Positions 1 through 6,717 of a DNA stretch of 38,608 nucleotides are shown here, piece after piece. This DNA is from Peptostreptococcaceae bacterium (lineage in GTDB: Bacteria; Bacillota; Clostridia; Peptostreptococcales; Peptostreptococcaceae): NCBI GenBank assembly GCA_902363255.1, contig CABIZO010000011.1:1-38608 (forward strand), in the 5' to 3' direction. A program made the translations under genes and the position numbers. Under the pieces are notes generated by a model. That model did no database searches. It saw only the letters and a program-made list of their open reading frames with translations, and had not been told where the DNA came from. The first letter of the stretch is position 1; the number at the start of each line of letters is the position of its first letter.

Positions 1-181
1 AATTATGAAGAAGCAAGAATAGCTTGTTATTTACCTACTTATAGAAAGAATAAGTACAATACTTTACTAAAAAGTAAAAATATAAAAGTTATATTAAATA
101 AATACTTCCTGGATCTATTTGACTATGAAAAATTAGAAATAAAAAGTGATACTGAAATAGTTAAAGTTTATGATTCTAAAG
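1..181. repeat. Left copy of 181-bp exact terminal direct repeat
   Basis: These bases are identical to 38428-38608. The repeat lies inside an open reading frame that is continuous only when the two ends are joined, so it is best read as the overlap of a circular assembly and not as a biological terminal repeat. A genuine direct terminal repeat is possible but would have to lie inside a coding gene. Confidence 0.95.
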
Positions 182-240
182 GAAAGTTATTAGGTGGAAT
201 ATTGCCAATGAAATGTGAGCCTTCAATGTATGAAATATAA
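1..240 (+). CDS. 3' part of last early-operon gene (hypothetical, continues from 38212)
   Basis: This is the C-terminal 79 codons of a protein that begins at 38212. The frame stays open through the 181-bp overlap and ends at TAA 238-240, giving 151 residues once the circle is closed. I do not recognise the family. The C-terminal stretch LLGGILPM is faintly like the end of bacterial sliding clamps (PMR/PM-type C-terminus), which is only a hint. It follows the early genes closely and precedes the zinc-ribbon gene by 91 bp, so it is probably co-transcribed with the early operon. Confidence 0.85.
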   Translation, partial: NYEEARIACYLPTYRKNKYNTLLKSKNIKVILNKYFLDLFDYEKLEIKSDTEIVKVYDSKGKLLGGILPMKCEPSMYEI

Positions 241-250
241 ATTAATATAA

Positions 251-319
251 TTCATTTGATAGTATAAGGTTAATGCAGTACAAGATTAATTTTGTATTAT
301 CAAATGAGTATCAAATGAA
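251..319. promoter_or_regulatory. Three copies of TATCAAATGA, one inverted, upstream of zinc-ribbon gene
   Basis: TTCATTTGATA (251-261) is the exact reverse complement of TATCAAATGAA (309-319). A further direct copy, TATCAAATGA, lies at 298-307, exactly 11 bp before the last one. The two direct copies can each pair with the inverted copy, so two mutually exclusive hairpins are possible in RNA. On DNA the set looks like operator sites on one helix face. The ribosome site GAGGGG at 322-327 follows directly. Confidence 0.5.
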
Positions 320-331
320 AAGAGGGGTAAA

Positions 332-532
332 ATGAGAAATTTAATAAAAATGAAAACAGAAGGTAATGTCGTTTACATAGAAAAGAAACAAAAAGATACT
401 ATGGATTTAAAATGCAGCATGTGTGGAACTGTAAAAAATGAAATGCAATTAAATGTGGAAAATGGACTATATAAATGTGAATGTGGCAGTAGAAGTTTTA
501 TTCCACAGATAGATCTAGAAGAAATACTATAG
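332..532 (+). CDS. Small zinc-ribbon protein
   Basis: A 66-residue protein with a four-cysteine ribbon: CSMC near residues 28-31 and CEC near residues 49-51. Such Com-like ribbons bind zinc and often nucleic acid, but the exact role here is unknown. The start has a good ribosome site (GAGGGG, 322-327). It lies between the 151-residue gene that spans the join and the ArpU-like regulator, in the distal early operon. The inverted TATCAAATGA copies just upstream may regulate it. Confidence 0.75.
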   Translation: MRNLIKMKTEGNVVYIEKKQKDTMDLKCSMCGTVKNEMQLNVENGLYKCECGSRSFIPQIDLEEIL

Positions 533-559
533 AAATACTATAAAAGGAATTTAGACATT

Positions 560-637
560 ATGAGGATGAATAAAGAGACACAAGAGCAAATAGCAATCAT
601 GGATTGGTGGAATAGGATCAACAGGAAAATAACATAA
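560..637 (+). CDS. Possible 25-residue peptide
   Basis: An open frame starting MRMNKETQEQ and ending at TAA 635-637, in the gap between the zinc-ribbon gene and the late regulator. AAGGA at 543-547 is a ribosome site at a rather long spacing (about 12 nt). No family is recognisable. It could be a real leader peptide or chance coding. Confidence 0.3.
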   Translation: MRMNKETQEQIAIMDWWNRINRKIT

Positions 638-652
638 ATGGGTGGGATATAA

Positions 653-1135
653 ATGACAGATATAGAAATAAAAAGACTAGCAAAAGAAGCAGCAATAGAA
701 GCTATCAAAGAATTAATGTATCAAAAAACAGATAAAAGGCTACATAACACTAGATTATTAATGAGAAATTATAATAATCTAAAAGAACATATAAATAGTA
801 AAGATGATAAAGTAGAGATTATTGTAAATATAGATAATGAAGTTGATTTTAAAAGTGATTATGTTTGGTTAGAAAGTGTTGTCAGAAGTAAAACTAGAAC
901 AGTTAAAATGATGAAATACGTAGATGATAAACTTAAATATTTAGAAAAAAAATATAAAGAAAAACAAGAATATGAAAAATATAATGCTTTTTATTTATTT
1001 TATATAGATGAAATGACAAATGAAGATATTCAAGAAAAATTATCATGTGGTAAAAATACAGTTAAAAGATGGAGAGACTCAATTATAAATGAATTAAGTG
1101 TACTTTTATGGGGAATAGATGCTATAGGAATATAA
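653..1135 (+). CDS. ArpU/RinA-type late transcription regulator
   Basis: A 160-residue protein with a lysine-rich helical N-terminus and a C-terminal sigma-4-like helix-turn-helix (around residues 115-150: the region FYLFYIDEMTNEDIQEKL followed by GKNTVKRWRDSI). This is the architecture of the ArpU/RinA/Ltr family, which activates packaging and structural genes in phages of Gram-positive bacteria. It is the last gene of the rightward early operon and sits directly before the control region and the terminase genes, which is the expected place. Ribosome site GGGTGGG at 640-646. The four phased TGGGG boxes immediately after its stop are the likely binding sites. The assignment rests on fold pattern, length and position. 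Confidence 0.75.
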   Translation: MTDIEIKRLAKEAAIEAIKELMYQKTDKRLHNTRLLMRNYNNLKEHINSKDDKVEIIVNIDNEVDFKSDYVWLESVVRSKTRTVKMMKYVDDKLKYLEKKYKEKQEYEKYNAFYLFYIDEMTNEDIQEKLSCGKNTVKRWRDSIINELSVLLWGIDAIGI

Positions 1136-1140
1136 ACATA

Positions 1141-1199
1141 TGGGGAAAATGTGGGGAAAAGTTGGGGTTTTAATGGGGATTTGAAAATGTTAATATGAT
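1141..1199 (+). promoter_or_regulatory. Four TGGGG boxes at exact 11-bp spacing, probable late promoter
   Basis: TGGGG starts at 1141, 1152, 1163 and 1174, one helical turn apart, beginning 6 bp after the ArpU-like gene stops. A -10-like TATGAT lies at 1194-1199 with no -35 at normal distance (TTGAAA at 1181-1186 is far too close). This suits an activator-dependent promoter in which bound activator replaces the -35 contact. Similar G-rich repeats follow sigma-like/ArpU genes in other Firmicute phages. Confidence 0.6.
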
Positions 1200-1228
1200 A
1201 ACATAGGAAAAATGTATAAAGTTATATT

Positions 1229-1260
1229 AGATAAAAAATCCCCAGATTTTATTATCTTTT
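1229..1260 (+). terminator. Intrinsic terminator 1 of a tandem pair
   Basis: A 12-bp stem with a single bulged A (arms 1229-1240 and 1245-1257), loop CCCA, followed by a T run. It would end early-operon transcripts, or end a short leader RNA made from the TGGGG promoter. Confidence 0.7.
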
Positions 1261-1261
1261 T

Positions 1262-1293
1262 AAGCATCTATTTTAAATAATAGGTGCTTTTTT
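1262..1293 (+). terminator. Intrinsic terminator 2 of a tandem pair
   Basis: Stem AAGCATCTATT / AATAGGTGCTT (one G-T pair) followed by six T. It starts two bases after the first terminator. Confidence 0.8.
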
Positions 1294-1394
1294 ATACCCT
1301 AAATTTATCGTATAAAAGAATTAGTTTCGTACGAAAAAATAAATAAAATATTTTTTTATAAAACAGATTGAAAAAATATTTTTAGGGTATAAAA
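1290..1394. repeat. 14-bp perfect inverted repeat flanking a 12-bp palindrome
   Basis: TTTTATACCCTAAA (1290-1303) is the exact reverse complement of 1381-1394. Between the arms, at 1325-1336, lies the perfect palindrome TTTCGTACGAAA. The stretch has no gene. Candidates are an operator region for a repressor, a packaging-related element or a recombination site. The CGAA/TTCG half-sites also occur beside the 75-residue repressor gene (32249-32268). Confidence 0.6.
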
Positions 1395-1471
1395 TATAAT
1401 GAAACTAAGTAATATAAATCTATTGACCTAAAAAATTGTTCTCATTAACTTAATAATTAATATTTTAAATC

Positions 1472-1508
1472 AAAAACCACTCATATGTAAATAAGGGTGG
1501 TTTTTGGC
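1472..1508 (+). terminator. Intrinsic terminator before the late genes
   Basis: Stem AAAAACCAC (1472-1480) / GTGGTTTTT (1497-1505). This is the third terminator between the late regulator and the first late gene. The remaining 1506-1680 is AT-rich, and I see no convincing promoter or gene in it. Confidence 0.7.
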
Positions 1509-1688
1509 TTATATGTCAGTGGATATGTCAGGTAAATGGTATAAATATTAAATTTTGAGTGATAATTCAATGATATTTATTAAAAAAATATTAATGCATT
1601 ATTACTCAAATCTCCTAATAATAGGTGCACAAATACGCATCGTTTTATTATAATTATATTGAAATATATAATATAAGGAGTTATGAAT

Positions 1689-1991
1689 ATGAAAGAAGTG
1701 AAAAAGAATAGTAATCTTATTGAATGTCCTAAATGTGGAGAAAGAGCTACTATAACTTCAACTGTAGTAAATATGATGACAGCATCATTTGTATGTATAA
1801 TATTAATGATAGTATTTATGTTTATTCCAACAGCTAATATAATTTTAGTTCCAATAATGTTAATACTATTTATGATATTGTTTGCTGTATCAATAGTATC
1901 TATATTTACTGGTGGAGGAACAATAGTATGTAAACACTGCAATAGTAAATTTAAATTAAATAAAGAAGAATATAAAATATATAAAGCTTAG
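1689..1991 (+). CDS. Zinc-ribbon membrane protein (possible moron)
   Basis: About 100 residues: an N-terminal CPKC ribbon half, two strongly hydrophobic segments (roughly residues 30-50 and 52-75), then CKHC and a basic tail. The cysteine pairs lie on either side of the membrane hairpin, so they would face the same side and could form one zinc site. The start at 1689 has AAGGAG at 8-nt spacing; the ATG at 1683 is too close. Its own terminator follows at 1984. It lies between control region and packaging genes without an obvious virion role, so it may be a moron (for example superinfection or host-envelope function). That role is inference. Confidence 0.65.
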   Translation: MKEVKKNSNLIECPKCGERATITSTVVNMMTASFVCIILMIVFMFIPTANIILVPIMLILFMILFAVSIVSIFTGGGTIVCKHCNSKFKLNKEEYKIYKA

Positions 1992-2012
1992 CTTAGTTGC
2001 TAGGCTTTTTTA
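1984..2012 (+). terminator. Terminator after zinc-ribbon membrane gene
   Basis: Stem AAGCTTAGC (1984-1992) / GCTAGGCTT (1999-2007) with a T run. It overlaps the last codons of the preceding gene. Confidence 0.75.
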
Positions 2013-2025
2013 TTTGGAGATAGAT

Positions 2026-2373
2026 ATGAATACTGATGAATTAGTTAAGTGGATAGAAGAATTAATAAGAGATGATATGCTATGGAAGTTCTATAAAGGA
2101 ATAGAGTTTAGGCATCTCAAAGAAGAAGTATTAAGAGAACAGCATTATGAATGTCAAGAGTGTAAGAAGCTTGGGAAGATAACTAGAGCAGATACAGTTC
2201 ATCACGTACAGTTTGTAAGGAAGCATCCAAGCTTAGCATTATCTAAGTATTATACATATAAAGGTAAGCAATATAGAAACCTAATAGCAGTGTGCAAGAG
2301 TTGTCATAACAAACTTCATCCAGAAAAAATTAAATCTAAAGTTAAAAAATTATTGAATGAAGAGAAATGGTAG
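2026..2373 (+). CDS. HNH endonuclease of the packaging module
   Basis: About 115 residues with CQEC ... HH ... N ... CKSC ... H, the zinc-binding HNH nuclease pattern. HNH proteins encoded beside terminase in HK97-like phages cooperate with the terminase subunits in cutting cos DNA. The ATG at 2026 is preceded by GGAG (2016-2019) at six bases; a TTG at 2014 is in frame but lies before this site. The GC-rich cos candidate follows, then TerS and TerL. Confidence 0.85.
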   Translation: MNTDELVKWIEELIRDDMLWKFYKGIEFRHLKEEVLREQHYECQECKKLGKITRADTVHHVQFVRKHPSLALSKYYTYKGKQYRNLIAVCKSCHNKLHPEKIKSKVKKLLNEEKW

Positions 2374-2375
2374 AA

Positions 2376-2470
2376 AATACCCCCCACACCCCTATAACCC
2401 TTTTAAAAAAAGGGAGGCGTTTCAACGGGGGAGGGTAGTAGACAAAACAACTCTCTCGCGCGTGTGAGGA
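2376..2470. other. Candidate cos (cohesive end) site
   Basis: A sharply GC-rich island in an AT-rich genome: a C-rich run at 2380-2393, a G-rich run at 2426-2435, and CTCTCTCGCGCGTGTGAGG at 2451-2469. It is non-coding and lies between the HNH gene and terS, the usual place of cos in phages with an HNH-assisted terminase. The exact cut positions cannot be read from sequence alone; the CGCGCG segment is the best guess for the overhang. Confidence 0.55.
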
Positions 2471-2530
2471 AAAATTGAAAATTTAATTCAGAAAAAATTG
2501 ATAAAAATGCAATGAAGGGAGGGGGAGAAT

Positions 2531-2845
2531 ATAGCAACTGCAACGAGTATAAAAAAATCACTTGTAGAACAATTAGAGAAAAAAGGGGCAAATATTGACC
2601 ATTTTTCCAGCTTAATTGATGATTATATTTGGTATTATAATCAAGAAAAAGCAATGCAAAAAGATATAAAACAACGAGGGAGAACATACATGACAGTATC
2701 AGCTGCAGGCAAAGAATATGAAAAAGATAACCCCTCTGTAAAAAATGCAGTTTTATATAATAAGCAAAAACTAGCTATACTAAAAGAACTTCAATTAACC
2801 ACTAACAATGTCATAGGTGATGACGATGACGATGACGAATTGTAA
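2531..2845 (+). CDS. terS: Terminase small subunit, P27-type, with apparent ATA start
   Basis: About 104 residues. The reading starting at ATA 2531 (I/M-A-T-A-T-S-I-K-K-S-L) includes the N-terminal helices typical of P27-family small terminases and the later NPSVKNA and YNKQKLAILKEL segments. The only in-frame ATG (2654) would drop 41 conserved-looking residues and has no ribosome site. A strong site, GGAGGGGGAG, lies at 2518-2527, and in-frame TGA at 2513 rules out a longer reading. Thus an AUA start, or an ATG-to-ATA change, is the simplest view. The protein ends in a run of Asp encoded by GATGAC repeats that also provides the terL start codons. It binds DNA and directs the large subunit to the packaging site. 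Confidence 0.8.
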   Translation: MATATSIKKSLVEQLEKKGANIDHFSSLIDDYIWYYNQEKAMQKDIKQRGRTYMTVSAAGKEYEKDNPSVKNAVLYNKQKLAILKELQLTTNNVIGDDDDDDEL

Positions 2846-4484
2846 GATACTAGTTCCTGAAATACAAAACTATATTGATCTAGTACGAAGTGGAAAAATT
2901 GAGGTATGTAAAGAACAAATTCAATTAGTTGATTTTGTAGAGAAGTGTTTTTACGAAGAAGATATATATGTCGATAAAGAAGAGCTTAGGAAATTTTTAA
3001 GTTTAGAGAAATACTTTCCATTTTCATTATTAGAATGGGAAGTGTTTTGTTTTACGCTCCATAATTGTACGTACAAACCCAATGGAAGATTAAGATTCCC
3101 AGATCTATTTATTCTAGTAGGTAGAGGTGCTGGGAAAAATGGATATTTGAGCTTTGAGGATTTTTGCTTGATAAGTCAATATAATTCGGTTAAGTATTAT
3201 CATATTGATATATGTGCAAATAATGAAGAGCAGGCAATGACATCTTTTAATGATGTTTACGATGTTCTAGAAGAAAACAAGAAAAAATTATCTAAGCATT
3301 TTGAATGGAATAAAGAAATTATTAGAAATAAAAAGACTAAATCTGAACTTAGGTTCAGAACATCAAATGCAAAAACAAAGGATGGTGGAAGACCAGGTAA
3401 AATTGACTTTGATGAATATCATGCATATGAAGATTATAAAGCTATAAATGTTTTTACAACTGGACTTGGTAAAAAGAAAAATCCGCGAAAAACTATTACA
3501 ACTACAAATGGAGATGTAAGAGATGGACCACTTGATAAATTAATAGGAAGAGCAGAACAAATTTTAAAAGGAGCAGTACCAGATAATGGTATGCTACCTT
3601 TTATATGTAGATTAGATGATAAAAAAGAAGTTGATAATCCGAAAATGTGGGATAAAGCAAATCCTTCTTTACATAAATTCCCTGATTTACAAGATACTTT
3701 GCATAAAGAATATATAGACTATAAAGAAGATCCTATATCAAATTCAGCATTTATGACTAAAAGAATGAACATACCTCAAGGAAATAAAGATAAAGAGGTT
3801 ACTTCATGGGAAAATATATTAACTACTAATAGAGAAATTCCAAATTTAGAAGGTGCAAGTTGTACAGTAGGATTTGACTATTCTAAATTAAATGACTTTT
3901 TATCAGTTGGGTTATTATTTTTAAAAGGCGGAAAATATTATTGGATAACTCACTCGTGGTTTTGCAAGAATTCAAATGATAAGAGCAGGATAAAAGCACC
4001 TTTAGAAGAGTGGGAAGAACAAGGATTATTAACAATTGTGGATGATGTAGAAATTAATCCAGATTTAGCTTGTGAATGGGTACAAGAACAATTAATAAAA
4101 TATAATTTGAAAAAAACTGGAGTTGATAACTTTAGATATGCATTACTTAGGAAATCCTTAAAAAATATTGGTATTGATGGAGCAGATAAGGAACAGGTGA
4201 AAATTGTAAGACCTTCAGACATAATGAAAATAGTACCAGTTATAAGTAGTGCATTTAATAAACATAACATAATATGGGGAGATAATTCTCTTATGAGATG
4301 GTTTACAAATAATACAAAACTAACGGATAAAACACTTGGAAATTATGTATATGACAAAATAGAGCCAAAGAGCCGTAAAACAGATGGTTTTATGGCATTT
4401 GTTCATGCAATGATTGCAGCACAAGAGGTATTAGAAGATGAAGATGATAATGAATTAGTTTTTATGGATACATTAGTATATTAA
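2826..4484 (+). CDS. terL: Terminase large subunit
   Basis: About 552 residues, an ATPase-nuclease that pumps DNA into proheads. The Walker A-like loop VGRGAGKN is near residues 101-108, counted from the GTG at 2817. A Walker B, KIDFDEYH, is near residue 197. A RNase H-like nuclease domain begins with TVGFDYSKLNDF (about residue 350) and has later acidic residues in VDNF and KTDGF. The beginning is ambiguous: GTG 2817 and ATG 2820, 2826 and 2832 are all in frame within the GATGAC repeat. AGGTG at 2815-2819 fits 2826 best. It overlaps terS, which suggests translational coupling. Confidence 0.9.
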   Translation: MTMTNCKILVPEIQNYIDLVRSGKIEVCKEQIQLVDFVEKCFYEEDIYVDKEELRKFLSLEKYFPFSLLEWEVFCFTLHNCTYKPNGRLRFPDLFILVGRGAGKNGYLSFEDFCLISQYNSVKYYHIDICANNEEQAMTSFNDVYDVLEENKKKLSKHFEWNKEIIRNKKTKSELRFRTSNAKTKDGGRPGKIDFDEYHAYEDYKAINVFTTGLGKKKNPRKTITTTNGDVRDGPLDKLIGRAEQILKGAVPDNGMLPFICRLDDKKEVDNPKMWDKANPSLHKFPDLQDTLHKEYIDYKEDPISNSAFMTKRMNIPQGNKDKEVTSWENILTTNREIPNLEGASCTVGFDYSKLNDFLSVGLLFLKGGKYYWITHSWFCKNSNDKSRIKAPLEEWEEQGLLTIVDDVEINPDLACEWVQEQLIKYNLKKTGVDNFRYALLRKSLKNIGIDGADKEQVKIVRPSDIMKIVPVISSAFNKHNIIWGDNSLMRWFTNNTKLTDKTLGNYVYDKIEPKSRKTDGFMAFVHAMIAAQEVLEDEDDNELVFMDTLVY

Positions 4485-4518
4485 AGTATTATGTGTATAA
4501 TTATATAGAGGTGATTAT

Positions 4519-4749
4519 ATGGGATATATGGAGTTAGAAATAGTAGATAGTACTAAAAAAGAGGATTATATTATAAGTACTATAAAACCAGGATGTTCAA
4601 ATGTATATGAAACAGCCATATGTTTAGATGGATTAAATGTATGGCATATTTTAGAGAATTATACATCTAAAGAAAACGCAATTATTGGTCACAAAAAATA
4701 TAGTAATATGAGCATATATGAATTAGAAGAATTAACAAGAAAGCCTTAG
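4519..4749 (+). CDS. Small protein between terminase and portal
   Basis: A 76-residue acidic protein of unknown function with ribosome site GAGGTGAT (4509-4516). Its 3' end is folded into a terminator hairpin. Small unknown proteins are common at this position in HK97-like Firmicute phages; the sequence shows no known motif. Confidence 0.65.
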   Translation: MGYMELEIVDSTKKEDYIISTIKPGCSNVYETAICLDGLNVWHILENYTSKENAIIGHKKYSNMSIYELEELTRKP

Positions 4750-4767
4750 AGATAAGGCTTATTTTTA
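4741..4767 (+). terminator. Short hairpin terminator
   Basis: AAGCCTT (4741-4747) / AAGGCTT (4754-4760) followed by ATTTTT. It overlaps the stop of the 76-residue gene and precedes the portal ribosome site. Read-through is probably substantial, because the late genes downstream need transcription. Confidence 0.65.
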
Positions 4768-4788
4768 TATAGAGGAGGTGAGGAAATT

Positions 4789-5982
4789 GTGAGTATTAAG
4801 ACATGGTTTATGGATTTTTTAGGCAATACAAGAAATGAAAAAGGTGAAATAATAGAAAGTATTATTGAAGAAAAAGTACAGGAAATATACTACAAAGAAT
4901 TGGCTATACAAACAGCTATTACATTAATAGCAAATGCAATAGCTAAGTGTGAAATAAAAGTATATGAAAATAATAAAGAAGTCAAAAATGAAATCTATTA
5001 TAAATTAAATGTAGAACCTAATAAAAATGAATGTAGCTCACAACTTTGGCATAAAGCTATTGAAAAAATGATATATGAAAAAGAATCTATAATTATTGAT
5101 GTTAGTGATAGTCTACATTGTGCTGATAGTTACGTTGTAGAAGAAAGACCACTATTAGGTAATCTATATAAAGGCGTTACCTTAGGACCTATACAATTAA
5201 AAAAAATATTTAAGAGTGATGAAGTTATCAGACTACAACTTAATAATACACATATTAAAAAATTAATAGATGGGCTATATGAGCAATATGGTGAGTTACT
5301 TTCTTATGCTGCTAAGAGTTATAAAAAAAGTAATGGCACTAAATATAAATTATTATTAGACCTAACAAAAGCTAATGATGAAAATTTCCAAAAAACTTAT
5401 AGAGAAGTAGTACAAAAACAACTAAAAGAATTTATGGAAAATGATAATGCTGTGTATCCTCAATATAAAGGATATGATTTGCAATACATGGACACTAAAA
5501 CAAGTACAAAGGATAGTTCAGATTTTAGAAATCTTAGAAAAGAAATGTTTGAAATAGTGGCACAAGCTTTTCAAATACCAGTATCCCTTATGCTTGGAAA
5601 TATTACAAATATACAAGATCTAGTAAAAATGTTTTTAACTTTTTGCATAGATCCATATGCGAATATGATTTCAGAGGAAGGTAGCAGAAAATTATATCCT
5701 GGATATAATAATTGGGAAAAAGGTAATTATATAAAAGTTGATACTTCTACTATTAATCATATAGATATACTAGATGTTGCTGAAAAAGTAGATAAGCTGA
5801 TTTCATCGGGTACATGTTGTATAGATGAAACTAGAGAAATATTAGAATTAGACCCACTAAACACTGAATTTAGTAGACAACATTTTATAACTAAGAATTA
5901 CGATACAGTAGAAAACAGATTAATAGGAGATGTAAAAAATAATAATGAAGGGGGTGAAATAAATGAAAACAAAGACGATTAA
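4789..5982 (+). CDS. Portal protein, HK97 family
   Basis: A 397-residue protein starting at GTG with AGGAGGTG at 4772-4779. It has the HK97-type pattern: an N-terminal helical segment (around QTAITLIANAIAKCEIKVYE), a central DLQYMDT region, and the conserved MFEIVAQAFQIPVSLM segment (about residues 257-272). It forms the dodecameric ring at the capsid vertex through which DNA enters and leaves and to which the terminase docks. The order terminase-portal-protease-capsid supports this. It overlaps the protease gene by 20 bp. Confidence 0.88.
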   Translation: MSIKTWFMDFLGNTRNEKGEIIESIIEEKVQEIYYKELAIQTAITLIANAIAKCEIKVYENNKEVKNEIYYKLNVEPNKNECSSQLWHKAIEKMIYEKESIIIDVSDSLHCADSYVVEERPLLGNLYKGVTLGPIQLKKIFKSDEVIRLQLNNTHIKKLIDGLYEQYGELLSYAAKSYKKSNGTKYKLLLDLTKANDENFQKTYREVVQKQLKEFMENDNAVYPQYKGYDLQYMDTKTSTKDSSDFRNLRKEMFEIVAQAFQIPVSLMLGNITNIQDLVKMFLTFCIDPYANMISEEGSRKLYPGYNNWEKGNYIKVDTSTINHIDILDVAEKVDKLISSGTCCIDETREILELDPLNTEFSRQHFITKNYDTVENRLIGDVKNNNEGGEINENKDD

Positions 5983-6667
5983 TATATATGGCAATATTAC
6001 ATCATATCCATATATGGATAGTGATATAAGTTCTTCAATGTTATCAAAGGAATTAGGTGAAGAAGAGTATGATGAAATAATAGTTAATATTAATAGCTTT
6101 GGTGGTGAAGTAGCAGAAGGATTAAGTATATATAATCAACTTAAAAATCATAAAGCTAAAGTCAAAACGATATGTAATGGATTTGCTTGTTCTATAGCAT
6201 CAATAATATTTTTAGCTGGTGATGAAAGAATAATGTGTGAAAATTCATTATTGATGATTCATAATGCATGGGTTGCATCATGTGGGAATAGTAAAGAATT
6301 AAAAAAAGTAGCAGAAGATTTGGAAAAAATAACTCAACAGTCAATAAATATATATCAAGAAGTAACTGGTATTGATGAAGAGAAAATAAAGGAACTGCTT
6401 GATAATGAAACGTGGCTAGATAGTAAAGAAGCCATGGAATTAGGATTTATAACTTCTATACAGAGTGAAAATAAAACTAGTAAAGCTAGTCAAAGTGTAA
6501 AAAAATCATTAATGAAACTTATCTTAAATACTCAATCAAAAGAAGATGAGAAGAATAATGATGATAATATTGACGATAAAGAAGATAACAATGAAGATAC
6601 AGAAAAAAAGGAACAGGAGAAAAAAACTCCTAAAGAATTAAATAAAAATAGATTTTATAAAGCATAA
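5963..6667 (+). CDS. Head maturation protease, ClpP-like
   Basis: A 234-residue serine protease of the ClpP-related prohead family. The oxyanion segment NSFGGEV is at residues 44-50, nucleophile Ser77 is in GFACSIAS, and His100 is in MIHNAW. The third triad position is in the DNETWLDSKEA segment (about 150-160). It processes scaffold and capsid precursors during head assembly. The last about 60 residues are very rich in Asp, Glu, Asn and Lys and are probably disordered. It follows the portal with overlap and is followed by a small terminator and then the capsid gene. Confidence 0.9.
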   Translation: MKTKTINIYGNITSYPYMDSDISSSMLSKELGEEEYDEIIVNINSFGGEVAEGLSIYNQLKNHKAKVKTICNGFACSIASIIFLAGDERIMCENSLLMIHNAWVASCGNSKELKKVAEDLEKITQQSINIYQEVTGIDEEKIKELLDNETWLDSKEAMELGFITSIQSENKTSKASQSVKKSLMKLILNTQSKEDEKNNDDNIDDKEDNNEDTEKKEQEKKTPKELNKNRFYKA

Positions 6668-6689
6668 GGACCGAAGAGGTCTTTTTTTA
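6667..6689 (+). terminator. Hairpin between protease and capsid genes
   Basis: Stem AGGACC / GGTCTT around GAAGA, followed by seven T. A weak terminator here may adjust the ratio of protease to capsid transcripts, or act as an mRNA end for the upstream genes. Confidence 0.65.
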
Positions 6690-6717
6690 TTACAAAAAAA
6701 TTAAGGAGGTAATGCAA

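Noticed and set aside
1368..1457. Possible rightward promoters (TTGAAA at 1368, TTGACC at 1423)
   Set aside because: No -10 element at acceptable distance; in DNA this AT-rich such matches are expected by chance.
1580..1942. Leftward 120-codon open frame
   Set aside because: It lies opposite the zinc-ribbon membrane gene, which has a good ribosome site, zinc motifs and a terminator. The leftward frame is low-complexity Ile/Asn/Thr, typical of an antisense shadow.
2403..2687. Leftward 94-codon open frame over cos and terS
   Set aside because: Opposite to terS and the cos candidate, no ribosome site, no family-like features.
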